Assembly (NCBI RefSeq): GCF_963576545.1
Contig: NC_083637.1
Location: 18,563,007 to 18,627,006 of the forward strand
Origin: Limanda limanda
Taxonomy: Eukaryota > Chordata > Actinopteri > Pleuronectiformes > Pleuronectidae
DNA length: 64,000 bases
Direction: 5' to 3'
Shown: in pieces, positions 1 through 12,600 of the stretch
How positions within the stretch are numbered: position 1 is the first letter of the stretch
Layout: each line of letters opens with the position of its first letter
The notes under the pieces: generated by a model
What the model saw: the letters and a program-made list of their open reading frames with translations, nothing else
Told to the model about the DNA's origin: nothing
Database searches by the model: none
Program-made: the position numbers and the translations under genes

Positions 1-735
1 GAGGTTGGGGTTGATCTTGATGGTTATTTAGAAAATCAATAAAATTGAAATGCACACTTTTTTTTTTTAAAATAAACAACTGGAGAGGGAGAAGACCCAC
101 TCACTCTGTTGGGGTCGGAGTCCTGCAGTCTGTGGAGGGGCTAAGTGGAGGATCTGGGTGTCCAGCGGGACATGTCCTCAATACTATAAGTGGTCCTCCC
201 AAAGATATCTATACGAGTACCGACACACACACACATACTTTTTTTTCCTCCGTTATCTTCATTTCCTTCGATGTGTCAGTGAATTAATTATCATATTTAG
301 CAAATTAATCTGGAGAATTCGGCCATGACTGACTCCAGAAATGTGTGAGGACTTCAAATGAGGGGCAGTGAGACCACCTGGAGGTTTGTTGCTGGAAACG
401 AGCTGGTGTGGGGGTGTAAAGAAAAGGTTCCAGCTGCCGATATGTCAACAGCAAAGAGGTGGATGGATTTGTTTGTTGCCAAGTGGTAACAACCTGTTGC
501 TCCTATACGCAAGCAAACGCAGGCTTATACATCTTTCTTTTTCTTTTCTTGTACTTCTATTCATTGCTGGGTCATTTCTTAATATAAACTCACCCAGAAA
601 CAGACTGTACCGCAAAAATAAGATCTGGATCAAATATCTCTGAGACAGATTTTGAATAATATTCAGCTTCTGGCTTAAATTATTGGATGTGGTTTTTTTT
701 TCAGCAGCTTGAGTGAAGGCTGCAGTCGCAGCTCC

Positions 736-737
<2 letters not shown>
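1..737. other. Upstream intergenic DNA, no gene recognised
   Basis: No coding exon, RNA gene or well-bounded transposon is recognised here. The segment contains short T-runs near 59 and 239 and a short (CA)n at about 223-235. It presumably carries distal upstream sequence for the receptor gene that starts at 1088. No TATA box or initiator could be assigned with confidence. Confidence 0.5.
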
Positions 738-829
<92 letters not shown>

Positions 830-855
830 AGGGAGAGAGAGAGAGAGAGGGAGAG
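738..855. repeat. (GA)n microsatellite upstream of mchr1
   Basis: An almost uninterrupted GA tract with a few interruptions (GCGA and GGGAGA units). Open frames across it on both strands are only Ser-Leu or Arg-Glu repeats and are not genes. It ends about 230 bp before the mchr1 start codon, so it lies in the promoter or 5' untranslated region. Confidence 0.95.
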
Positions 856-1087
856 CCATGCACAGACTCTCAGAGAAGATGCTCTCACTACAGGAGCAGC
901 TACATCATCACCGAGGGAGCAGAACACCCTCATCTGCTCACAATGATTATTTCTCACTGACTCAACAACAAGAACATCTGGAATTAAAGAGAAGGAAAGG
1001 TTGATTCCTGTTGCTGCAGCTCCAGATGTGTTTCACTTGAAAAGCAGGCACCTCTTAACTTGGATACACCTGTTTTTATTTTTACCC

Positions 1088-1145
1088 ATGGATTTCCATA
1101 ACGATTCCAATTTTTCGGTCGCACACACTAACTCAACAACACCAG
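1088..1145 (+). CDS. mchr1: mchr1 coding exon 1 (N-terminus of MCH receptor 1)
   Basis: This short first coding exon encodes 19 residues plus the first base of codon 20. It ends at a consensus donor (CCAG|GTAAGT). The start codon at 1088 is the first in-frame ATG after an in-frame TGA at 944-946, and it has G at +4. The encoded segment is hydrophilic and has three N-glycosylation sequons, at Asn5 (NDS), Asn8 (NFS) and Asn15 (NST), as expected for the extracellular N-terminus of a peptide GPCR without a cleaved signal peptide. The intron is 922 bp (1146-2067) in phase 1 and contains a (CA)n run at 1600-1636. Joining to the next exon keeps the frame and creates Ala20. This short, poorly conserved exon is inferred from the splice signal, the sequons and frame compatibility rather than from direct homology. 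Confidence 0.8.
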
Positions 1146-1598
1146 GTAAGTCGAGCAAATAGTTATTAACATATTTGTCATGTGAATTATAACTTCATTC
1201 AGCACTTTATCATCAAATGAATCAAGTGGATTCACTTTTTCTTCCTTGAACTAAAATCATCTTGCAGTCTCTTATTTTGTAATCATGCAAACTGCTATAG
1301 CTGATCACAATTTCAGGCTGCAGTGAATTACTACAGCAGCCTGACATGTTGGATGAAACATATGAACTGTTACTTGCCCTCATCACATCAATTTGAACTA
1401 TGCCACTGCAGAAATGCAAATTCACAAGTCTAAGAAAATTACAGAGTGACTGAGTGGGTTAAGTGATATTATTTATACATGATGTGACTATTGTGTTTGA
1501 AATTCCACTTTATATCAGAGCTATTTTAGGCCTGTTCTTATGAATAATTGTATTTTTCCCCAACATCATCTGCCATTAAACTGAATTGCTTTGGGAGA

Positions 1599-1599
<1 letters not shown>

Positions 1600-1636
<37 letters not shown>
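1600..1636. repeat. (CA)n microsatellite in the mchr1 intron
   Basis: About 18 CA units lie within the single mchr1 coding intron, ending in a CAAACA variant. It is far from both splice sites (over 400 bp each side), so no splicing role is suggested. Confidence 0.95.
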
Positions 1637-1640
<4 letters not shown>

Positions 1641-2067
1641 TACATATTCATGTGACTTTTCCTGTCTCTACAGAGTCATGCCAAATTAGAACAATAATAA
1701 CTCTGTAGAGCATATAAAATATCTATAAATTACTCAATCAAGATTATGGACATGACATTACTCATTTCACCTGCAATATAAAAATGAAGCCAAAGGATAA
1801 TTTATTTCAATAAATATCCCTAATTATCTCATAACCTACACAGAGATATACTGAAATTCAATAAGTGTGTCTTGCTGACAAGTGCTTATTTCAGTGATAA
1901 CAGACCTGCATTTGAAACAATTGCTGACCAGTATATTGTTATTTCTCTGCTGCTGTTGTTCATAATTTATAATGTGACGACTGTTTGAAGCTATACAATC
2001 ATACAAAAGTGCTATGTGTGATTCTGCATCATTGTTTTGAACTGCCCCCTCCTCGTCTCCCCTCCAG

Positions 2068-3089
2068 CTGTAGATGGGGCCCGTCATTGCAGTGCCATCC
2101 TACCCGTCATCTTCGGCATCATCTGTTTTCTTGGTATCTTTGGGAACTGCATCGTTATGTACACCATCATAAAGAAGACCAAGTGCCGCGCCAAGCAGTC
2201 TGTTCCGGACATCTTTATCTTAAACGTGTCAATTGTTGATCTCCTCTTTCTCCTTGGGATGCCATTCCTCATCCACCAGTTGCTGGGCAATGGCAGCTGG
2301 CACTTCGGAGCCACAATGTGTACAGTCATCACTGCGGTCGACTCCAACAGCCAGATTGTCAGCACTTACATCCTCACTGCTATGACCCTCGACCGTTACT
2401 TGGCTACGGTCCATCCCATCCGCTTCAACTATATCCGCACACCCTGTGTGGCGGCGCTGGTCATCGTCATCGTGTGGGGTCTGTCCTTCATCACCATCAT
2501 CCCTGTGTGGATGTACGCGGGCCTGATGCGTCTACCAGATGGACTGGTGGCCTGTGCGCTCCTCCTGCCTAACCCAATCACCGACACATACTGGTTTACA
2601 CTTTACCAGTTCTTTTTGGCCTTCGCCATGCCCCTGTTTATAATCTGCCTGGTGTTTTTCAAGATGCTCCAACACATGTCCAGCAGTGTGGCACCGCTGC
2701 CTCCACGGAGTCTGAGGATGCGCACCAGGAAGGTGACCCGGATGGCAGTGGCCATCTGCCTTGCGTTCTTCATCTGCTGGGCTCCTTACTACATCCTCCA
2801 GCTGGTCCACCTCGGGGTGCAGAAGCCAACCCTGGCGTTCTCCTATGCGTACAACATAGCCATTAGCATGGGATACGCTAACAGTTGCATCAACCCATTT
2901 CTCTACATCATCCTTAGTGAGACCTTCAAGAGGCAGTTCATCAGAGCCGTACGTCCGGTCAACAGGAAGTTCCGTGTGAACCCGAGCACCACGGATGGAG
3001 GCAGCGTGAGCGTGCGAATGGTCCCAGAGGGGGATCAGCAGAAGCCCGCCCCTCAGGAGATGATGCCATCTAATGTGGCGCCACAATGA
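2068..3089 (+). CDS. mchr1: mchr1 coding exon 2: melanin-concentrating hormone receptor 1, seven-transmembrane body
   Basis: Class A (rhodopsin-like) GPCR for melanin-concentrating hormone. In fish, MCH drives skin paling and influences feeding; the mammalian receptor couples to Gi and Gq. The exon starts after a pyrimidine-rich acceptor (CCCTCCAG) and ends at TGA, giving 359 residues with exon 1. Visible hallmarks are: TM1 GN (45-46); TM2 with Asp77; Cys104 and Cys182 for the TM3-loop 2 disulfide; Asp111 in TM3, matching the MCH-binding aspartate (Asp123 in human MCHR1); DRY at 128-130; CWAPYY in TM6 (256-261); NPFLY in TM7 (295-299); then a basic helix 8 and a cytosolic tail. Blocks such as VPDIFILN, LLFLLGMPFLIHQL, YWFTLYQFFLAFA and SSVAP follow MCHR1 rather than MCHR2. 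Teleosts have duplicate mchr1 genes, and I cannot tell which this is. The next gene, usp43, lies tail to tail 12.9 kb away. Confidence 0.95.
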
Positions 3090-4771
3090 ATAAGAATCAG
3101 AGGCAAAGAAGCAAAGAATGACTTCATCACCATTTATCTGCTGCATCAATAAGTTTGGATATTGAACATTAGCACCAGTCACAAACAATAATGTGAGCAC
3201 ATCAACTCCAACCAAGCATTTTGTTTAAACAGCATGTCTGATATTTCTCCGCACAAACCAGATACATATTTCTATTTCCAATTATTCATAAATTTTGACA
3301 GTGTGTTTGCACTTCTGACTAGGCGCTGACATGTTTCTATCTTAGTGATTAAAACCAGGAAATATGAAACATTCTCAATAACGTGGAGCTCATACTAATG
3401 AAATCCATCATTTCAAATCTCTCTACAAATCTTGTGTTTGCACATGTGCAACCCTGGGTAAATTCATCCCCTTTCCATATTGTCTGGAGACATTTCTTTA
3501 TCTATACCACTCAGTGAGTTCGAGGGCTGAGCAGCTTTTCAGAGCCGTGCCCTTTGCAGCCTGTGTTTCTTTAGTGAACCTCACAGCTCACAGCATGCAT
3601 TGTTCTCTATGAGCTCCATATGTGCCTACTGTCGGCCCTGGTCTCTGTGCGATCATTAAGCCGGTTCAGGAGCTCGGACACGAGCACATCTATGTCCCAG
3701 AGGAGATATTCTGTGCTGCCATTACTTCATTTCAAACCACCCACAGGGAATCCAGACATTTTCACATGAACTCATATCTTTCCTTTGACTTTAATTGCCC
3801 TTTTATTTATTCTGAACACTACAGGTCAGGCTTAATAGCAAATTGTGTTTGTTTTCTTTATCCACGAAAAGCCGTGATCCTTTCTTTGAATAAAACAGAG
3901 CGAAAATGTTTAAAAATAGTAGCTACACCTAAAATCCAAAAGGTAATGGCTATGTGACCATGTGAAGAGAATTCAATGTTTTAAAATAATTGCTATTCAC
4001 ACAAACACTGATATCAGCTCCTCATGCAGCACCTGTAAACAGAAGTGAGTTGTGATTGGTGGGTCGAAAAGCTTCACCTTGCCCAATAACGAGGCAGCAG
4101 TTCCTTTCAATTACTGCTTTCAATGTGACACCTCATTCATGCATGAGCATGTTCTGTACATTTTGAAGTTATATCATATTTTTGTATGTATATATGATGG
4201 TATAATTATATTTGGAAAAGCTTATTTATGTCATTATAAGATATCTTCATTACACAATACAAAACTTTACGTTTCTCAAACTTTTCTGGCCTGTGCCTAG
4301 TTTTCTCTGAATTGTCTTGTTGCCATAAATGATTGTTGTCAGAAGAATCGCCTTCTCTCTTGCACTGTATTTCAAAAAGGCAGAGGGCGCACTGCAGTGA
4401 CTCGATAACACTTGTTGAAATAAAAAAAAAATCCAACATATTGTTTGTTTGTCTTTGCGATCCCACACGGTGCGCACGTGGGTGTCAAAACTTTGCTTCA
4501 TTGCTGATGATGATGCTCGTGCAACTTTGCCGTGCTAAAGAGAAATGAGGCTACTCCACAAATTACAGACTCGGGCCATGCAATATTAGAGTGGAATCAG
4601 TCATTGTCATCACATTACTTTTCCATTTCAGCAGATAACGAAACCTAAAATACACCGCGACTTAGCAACAGACAGCTGCTTTGTGCTTATTTCTGCCTGA
4701 AGGCATTTTGAAATGTGACATGTTTATGCTGATTCAAAGGGACGAGATAAAGTGTTGCTCTAAATTTATAT
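3090..4771. other. mchr1 3' untranslated region and downstream DNA
   Basis: No further coding sequence is recognised. Two possible polyadenylation signals on the plus strand are ATTAAA at 3348-3353 and AATAAA at 3889-3894. The second would give an untranslated region of about 0.8 kb. The true cleavage site cannot be decided from sequence alone. The open frame at 3622-3957 has no recognisable protein character. Confidence 0.4.
3889..3894 (+). terminator. Candidate mchr1 polyadenylation signal (AATAAA)
   Basis: A canonical AATAAA hexamer about 800 bp after the mchr1 stop codon, in the sense orientation. An alternative ATTAAA is at 3348-3353. This is a motif match only; chance matches are common in AT-rich DNA. 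Confidence 0.35.
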
Positions 4772-6606
4772 GAACCCGCTGAGGTACTTTTTTTTTTTTT
4801 TTTAATATTTTTATTAGGAGGTACGGCACAGTAGAACAGGAATCAATGTCAAATTTTACATTGGGTCTCACAAAATCTCAGTACGACAATTAACAATATA
4901 TAGAGATATTGACACCATAAAAATACTGTGCATCACGATGGATTAAGAGTAAGATATACAGTCTTCCTCCTAGGATGTTTTTCTTATTTTATGGACCACA
5001 TGAATGTGGTCATGCGAACAATACATTACACAACTCAATGAAAATAATAAAAATAATGATAGATAGATAACTGAAAATTCTCTTAAGTAATAATTAAGTA
5101 TTAAAGCTGCATAGTATAAATAAATTAAAAGAAAAAATAATAAAATAAAATAAAAAAAATAAAAAAAATAAAAAAAGTAAAAATAAAAGAATAAGTAAAT
5201 GAATAAATAAAAAGGAAGAAGAAAGAGAGAAAAGAGAGAGAGGGGGGGGGGGGTCCGTCAATCAGGGGGCAGGGACTGGAGAGAATGGAAGAATTTAAGA
5301 AAGGGAAGCCACTTATTATAAAATTTGTTAGAGCTACCTTTCACTGAATATCTGATCTTTTCCAACTTTAGAAAAGACATGGTGTCGTTGAGCCACTGAG
5401 TGCTAGAGGGAGCTTTAGTCGACTTCCAGTGGAGAAGAAGGTGGCGTCTTGCCAGTAAGGAAGTAAAAGCTAAAATGTCTAATTGAGTAGAGGTAAACTG
5501 GTTGTGGTTCTCTGGGAGCCCGAATATGGCAACATGGGGGGAGACTTTTATAATCACTGAAAGTATTTTTGACATGGTGTCAAAATAATTCAACCAAAAG
5601 CGAGAGAGTAGCGGACAAGAGTAGAACATATGGGTTAAATTGCATGATGAGGCATGACATTTGTTTAGACATTTGGATAGATTTGCGACAGTCGCGCTTT
5701 AGAAAAGTGGACTCTAAACAGAACTTTAAACTGTATAAGTGTGGGACGAGCGCAGGATGAACTTGTGTACATTTTCTTAAGAGCAGTGTCCCACCAGTCA
5801 TCCTCCAAGTGTAGATCCAGTTCATCTTCCCAGGCAGCCCTAACTTTAGTCACTGGAGAGCAATCAAAAGACAGAAGTTAATTATAAACTTTAGAGATGA
5901 GTGCTTTTTGAAGTGGATCGTGGTTTAAAAGCACCTCCCACTGTAGGGTCGGCGGCGAGGAGGGAAAAACTGGAAACAAAGCTTTAGCGCAGTGTCTAAT
6001 TTGAAAGTATCGAAAGAGATGAGAAGGTGGGAGATGAAATTCTCCTGAGAGATCTGTAAAGCTGCGAAAAATACCATCTTTGTAAAGATCGTTAAAACAT
6101 TTCAGGCCTCTATTATGCCATTTTTTGAATATGTGTCGCCCAATAATACAGTTGGAAATTCTAAAGTGCCATTCGCCATTGAATTTACATCTCTGAAGTG
6201 TGGATTTGCGGATCCTAGGAGCCTTTCCACACCATAAGAAGTCAGAAATAGTTTGATCAATTGTTTTAAAAAACTGTTTTGGCAGGAAAAGTGGGAAACA
6301 ATGGAACAAAAAAAGAAATTTGGGCAGAATGTTCATTTTAACCGCGTTAATTCTTCAAATTAACGAGAGAGGTAAGCTCTTCCATCTTTGGAGGTCAGAT
6401 TTAATTTTAGACATTAAAGGTGAGAAATTAGCAGGAAAAAGAGAGTTTAACATTCTTGTTACGCTGATCCCGAGATACCTAAAGCCAGAAAGGCTCATTT
6501 TGAAAGGGACATCTGACTGTGTGAGCTGTGATGCTGAAGCATTGACAGGATAGTATTCACTTTTAGAAGTATTCACTTCTAGCCTGAGAACCCGCTGAGG
6601 TACTTT
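4772..6606 (-). mobile_element. 5'-truncated, degenerate LINE (L1/Tx1-like) with a 19-bp target-site duplication
   Basis: A LINE fragment inserted in minus orientation. Both edges carry the identical 19-mer GAACCCGCTGAGGTACTTT (4772-4790 and 6588-6606), a textbook product of target-primed reverse transcription. The plus-strand T-run after the first copy is the poly(A) tail of the minus-strand element. Reading minus, 6645-6355, 6336-5878 and 5853-5665 lie in one frame, separated by stops. They resemble the C-terminal part of fish L1/Tx1 ORF2: the post-reverse-transcriptase RINAVKMNILPKFLFLF block, then the FRYFQIRHCAKALFP and LIQFKVLFRVHFSK blocks. The C-terminal MFYSCPLLSRFW segment lies in another frame (5629-5258), so at least one frameshift exists. 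The endonuclease and most of the reverse transcriptase are lost by 5' truncation. Dead element; assignment to the L1/Tx1 clade is from remembered motifs. Confidence 0.88.
5100..5252. repeat. A-rich and G-run low-complexity part of the LINE 3' end
   Basis: A stretch of AAATAAAA-type sequence is followed by GAGA and a run of about 10 G. It lies between the open C-terminal LINE frame and its poly(T) edge, so it is taken as the element's own 3' untranslated region or as slippage within it. Confidence 0.6.
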
Positions 6607-9600
6607 ATGGAACCTTGAAGTTAGTATCAACTTGTATGAATCCATTATTCGCAGATTTTTATTCTAATCTCATTCACCGGTTAAGGAAACCAACCATCTT
6701 GATTGAAAACAATCTGAGTTTACCACAAACCCTTTGCAAACATCTATGAATAATAAGATAATAATAATAATAATAAATCATACATTTTATTTATATAGCA
6801 AATTCAAAAACTAGGTTATAAAAGTGCTTATACAGAAAGCAGGAACATTTTAATAAAAAACTTGAACACGTAAAAGCAGTAAAATGAGCAAGTGAAAAGA
6901 AAAAAAGAAAATACAAGTTAAAAGACACAATTTCTCGCATTTCCTCAGAACTTTCTGTCTTGCTGCTTTCAGGCAACGAAATAAAAATGTTTCCAAATAC
7001 AAGGGAAACACAGAGGAAGGTGAAAGCCTCTGCTGCCCCACCCAAAGGCAATGACATTTCAAGTGACAGTTTGCCACAGTCACCAGCGGATACACTTTGT
7101 GTGCACCGTGCCATTTACATCTGTCCCCTCGACCCTATATTTGTCCGACCAGGTTGGTGACCCTTACTGAACCTTTTTGAAAGTTCAGGTTCTGGTCTGT
7201 CTTTGCGGAGTTTGCATATTCTCCAAGTGTCTGGGTGTTTTTTTCCCAAGGTACTCCGACTTCCTCTCACAGTCTAAAGACATGCAGATAGAACACATGA
7301 ACGTGCACTGACAACTGCTGGAAGATGACTTTTCTGTGATCCGCTTCTCTAGCCTCTGGCTATTGCCTCTGCTTCAGCGACAAAAGTCTCTGAGGTTAAA
7401 AAATACTCTACAGCGAGTTGAGAGACAGCGTTAGTGTGTGTGACGTTGGACATGACGTACTAGGGGTTGAAAAGCAGAAATCTCTCCCTCTGGCAATAGC
7501 TAAGGAGGTGATTCTCTTTTTAAATGGGTTTACCAGCGTTTAAAAGACCTTGGTATATCCACTAATTCTTTATCTCATGAGAGATCTTCAGAAATATATT
7601 TTAAAAAACATTATTCATTATTCAAATATACTGTTTTGATCAGGTCAGTGAAGCAGCAGGAAATGTCAAGGCTCGAGCAGAAACCTGATCAAATTACAGA
7701 TGACACACTGAGTTGATTGCCTGAAACCCCCGAGCTGCTTCCTGATGCTCGGGGTGCAGGGTCAGTGATGTGGAACTTGTTCATATAAAGTGACTTTCTT
7801 ACAAACCATCATCATTCACGCTGAGGCAGGAAATGTGCCGTGCTCGCTGGTGCAGATGGGAAAAGGTCTCACTCAATTTAGTGGGTTAAGACCTCATGTC
7901 TGGTTTTTAACTCTGTCGTAACATCAAGTCACTTAGGTAAGCAAGAGGCGGAGAATCACCACGAATCAGGAGTTTGTCGAACTCTGTGTTGTAATCAAAT
8001 TTATTCTTCTTGTGGCACGAGAGGAAATGTCAGGGGAACACAACTGTCATTAGGGATCATCCTCTGTTGACCATGAATGTCATAGCTGAGATGTTTTAGT
8101 GGAAGTGGTTGACCTGACCTACCTACAAGACTGTCACCCATAGATCCACAGTCCTTCCCCCCCCCCCTTCGATTACAAAACCTTCATTAGGGTCCTTGTT
8201 TTTTATTAATTCATCATAATTTGGTTGTAGTCTTAACTCCATAAGGTGACCTTAGGCCCCTTGAAAGGCACTTTCTAAATCAAATTTAATAGTTTTGTTA
8301 GCATGGCTAAAGGTTTTGATTATAGCTTTATTTGAATTAAAAAACTGGAGACGTTTTTGTTCTCCTCATTGTACATCCTCAGGGAGTTGCATAATGGAAG
8401 TGCTGCTTAAGTGACACGTATTAACATGGCCACTGAACCTTGGGTGTTACGGCTGAATGAGGAGTGTTGTGCACTCGTCTCGTTTGTAGGTGCTGTCTTT
8501 ACATATCGATGCCCGTCTGTGGTTGGTAGATTTCCATCGTTTGCATACAAAACGTTGTTACACAATTTGCTTTGAATGTCTTACTGAACTACTTTTATGA
8601 GAACCTAAAAATGAAGAATCACATCCGTGCATACGACAGTCAAGATGTATAATATAATACACTTTCTATTCAGTGCAGCCTTGTAAGGCTTAAAACCAAG
8701 AATCTGGTCGAGGTGTGTGCTGCAGGAGTCATGCAGAGACAAATGATTTTCAGTCCTGCAGCACAACTCAGTATTGGACTGGATGAAATCAGTTTGAAAA
8801 TGAATTTGCAGTTGAAAATGAATTTGCAGTTGAGGCTTATTAGATTCTGGAAATGTAAATGACCTCAGACAGGAATGAGTCATGTGTGCAACTCAGATTA
8901 TAATTGACCAACGTTGTCACCGAAAATGATTCGATTGACGATGACTCCTGGACCATTATGTTAACAGTACCAAGCTGTGGCCAATCAAAGGCTGCTCTGA
9001 ACTTCGGGGATCCTCTGGACATTTTCCAGAAGGGCTGTATGCATGATTCAAACGTCTGAGCGAGAGTTTCTAGGGTCCTTTTTCGTCGGACCCCCTAGTA
9101 AAAACTCTGCAGAATGAGCCCCAACAGGATTCCCAGGGATGGAGCAAGGTGACATTTCAGACATCGATATAATCAAAACAAAAATTTGGAGACTTCTGTG
9201 CTGTGAATGTGCCAGGGCATTCCTGACATCCTCCAGACTTCATGTCTGAAAAGGGCTAAAGCCTGTGGATGAAAATTGTAAGTACACAGCTAGAAAACAG
9301 AGGTGAGGGTATGTTTTATTCGATCTGGAAATGTATTGGAAATAAGACAAAGGCTGCTCTCGTGTCTTCACTGCTCCCATCAATAACTGCAGCAGAAGAG
9401 TAGCCTGAGGAGAAACAGCAGGACATTCTGAGACGCCTCAAAGCCAATCCACACTGCTGGAGTGCCCCCACCAAGACCACATCACCAACTTCATCACCTC
9501 CGTCACACCTGGCAGATACATCCTCCTCAGCCTTTGTCACTTGGTTTAATCCTCCTGCTTCTCCCAGCAGGAGGAAAGAAGAACTTGAAGTGTCTGCATT

Positions 9601-12600
9601 CATTAGAGGTGCCTGTGCTATCTTAAGATTTACAGATGGCGGAGAGATTATGGACAAACTGGGCGTTAGATGTCGGTGAAATACACATTTTGACAGGCAG
9701 TCGAAAGAAAGAAAACTCATCAAAGTGGTAGAGCCGCTAACAAACCATCAGCAGAGGATCAGTGCAGAAATGTTTATGTTTATACAGCAGCAGAACAAAC
9801 CTGTAGTCGAGCATGGCGCTTGATTCACACAGGGCAGTTCCCCAGGCTGGATGCCTTCGAGCTGCAAGCACAGAGGTTATTGACGCAAAGATCGCAAGAT
9901 CGATTGGTTATCACTCTGAGACACTATGGTTTTTTTGGACTCTTTGCAACTAAGGTTTATCTAATGGATAGTTCAACCTTTCCTAACAAGTTTTGAGCCT
10001 GTATGAAACCAACACAGTGCAGAGGTAATACACCTTGACGTTGGTTGCCACCCACCAATAAACCGAACAAAGAAGGTTTTATGAGGTGAACTAGGTGCAT
10101 TTGACTTTATGTGATGCATGCTGGTTAAATTGTTTGTCCTCCAGCGCTGCAAAACTTCTCCAGGTCACGTGACTTTAAAACATTACCAGGGTGAGCCAGC
10201 TGCAGTCAGACCATACAGATGTTTTCCTCCAGCTGCAGCACCTTGCCTCTCAGATGTCTCAACACTACTTTGATTGGCTGAAGGCTTCAGGTACATGAAT
10301 AACCTCATTATGTTTTTATTTCAAGATTTCAGATGCATGTTCTGCTCCGTATATCCATAAATGTAAGGTGTTAAAAACCAAACCTGCAAAATGTCCAAGA
10401 CAGGAATAATATCTACCTTTTACCTCATAATTCAAACTATATGTTAGAATTAATTATATATACATATGATTGTGTAAGTATATAGTATTCACTTATAACA
10501 TAATCTTTGGCAGTACATATCTGTTGGTATGTCTTTTTTCTGTTATGTTATTCCATGTGTGCAATGGATAGTTATTAGGCATTTTTAGCCCATTGTAAGG
10601 CACAAATTCATATTAAAAATAGAGATATTTAATAGTTCCAGGACAATTTGTGATAAATAAAATACAAGTACGTCAAAAGTTGTAAATGGAGTGTTTATCA
10701 TCGTTTAACTAAACATCTACAGCCAGTCTGTGGAGAAGTGCACCCTCAAAGTTCCCTTCCTATCGGCAACAAGCGACTGTTAAACAACAAAATTGCTTAT
10801 TACAAACAAATTTAAAGTCAAGAAAAAATACTTCATTTAATTCATTACAAAATTAGCTTAAGTACAGACACAAGTGTGTACCTGTATAATTTTATAATTT
10901 ACTTCTATTTATATATATTATAATTCTGCTGAACAATATTCCAGATAACAATATCATACTTTTTGTACTTAAAATGAACATGTAGGCTCAGGTCAGGTTA
11001 CATAATTACAGTACTTACATGTTTTTATATAACATTGTGTTGTGACACAAAAAGAAAACATTTTTGCATTTTGATTAGGATTTGTGTATTTTAAAATAGA
11101 ATTTATGATGGAGAATTTAAAAGCTGTGGATCGTAATCATAAATAAAGTCTATTTATTTCTTGTATTGAAAAATAAAAACAACACACTGTCATGTACAGA
11201 GAACAATTCAGGAAGAACCTTGTGTTTTACAGCAAAAAGAAAACCTAAAACACCATTTTGTAAAAATATGAAATACACTGCACAACCTCATTTTATTTCC
11301 CAGTCAGTACACACCACAGGGTATTTCTCAATGATAATCATATTTATTCTCTCTCTCTCTCACACACACACACACGATTCTGTCTGTGTGTATTCGCAAA
11401 TATAGACAGATTTATATATGTTTATATAAAACGTAGAAAAATTTGCATATAAAAACCTTTTCAACCCACATCTGACAAAAATTGTGTTTACACATAAGTG
11501 CTCAATTTGGCAGCGTAAACATTGTGTGTATGTGGCTTCATGTGGATTGAGCCAGAAAAAAATATATAAACAAACATTAAAATGTATACAGACTTTGTGT
11601 CCCTATTTAATATGTTCTATTTTAACAGCATTGATCTCTCAAATACACTGTAATGTACTGCTCTATGATCCGCAGAAAAATAAGATATGAGTGAGTTTAA
11701 TTCATTCTGTATAAGGGATTATCTGATACTTCTGAATAGCAGGGAAGAGTCTGCACTTTGGTGTGTTATTTTACAGTCAAGATTTCACTGTTGTTGTGTT
11801 GTGGTGAAGGAAATAATCAGCATCTATAATAATTTGTATCTAAGCACATGCTCTCATTCAGAATTATTAACTAATGATTACCATAATGAGATAAAGGTTG
11901 TTCAGACATGGAAGCTGAAGCAAAGTATTTAACAGCTTACTTTCAGAAAATTTAATTTGAATGCTTAAATAAATTGTTTCTCACACATTTCAGAGAACAG
12001 CCTTGGGCATGTTTGCATTTATTTTGCTTTTGCTATTTTTCTGCAAACTTCCAAACCACTTCCATTTCTAAGGTTCGGTAATCTCCTGGTAAGCAGCTGT
12101 GCCAACAACAAAGCCTCAATCAATGCCTCTTGACATGTATAGGACAAAACTGTGTCTGAACCTGTAGTTCAAAATGTATTTTTTTATTCCTGCTCTATAA
12201 ACCTTGTGCAAATGACCAACACCAATGAGTAAGACATTCAACTATTATTGCTCAGTCACCTGTTACCCTTTACAGCACAATGAAAGTGTTGGTAAAAAAA
12301 AGACGTGGTGTGTGTACAAGGTTTGTCTGATTCAGCTGATCCATATCACTCATTACATCACACGTACATTTCAGTAGGTGACAAGCCACGTAAATATTCA
12401 TTTGTTACAGGAATAGAAAGATTCTGCAAAAGGAGAACATTAGCCCCCCAGAAAATTGTAAAAAGTGGATCCATAATTTAGCGACTGCCTGAAGTAAGAT
12501 TTATCACCAAGAAGGAAAAGAATCATTGGATAGACATTAGTAACAATCCCCCGCAGAGTAATTAAAGATGCACAACTGTTAAACAATGATCCACCCATGT

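Noticed and set aside
445..957. Ser-Leu-rich 170-codon frame
   Set aside because: Translation of the (GA)n tract, not a protein.
2532..3215. 227-codon minus-strand open frame
   Set aside because: Antisense shadow of mchr1 exon 2.
9316..9723. 135-codon minus-strand open frame
   Set aside because: No motif, no splice context, no codon character; longest-by-chance frames of this size are expected in 64 kb.
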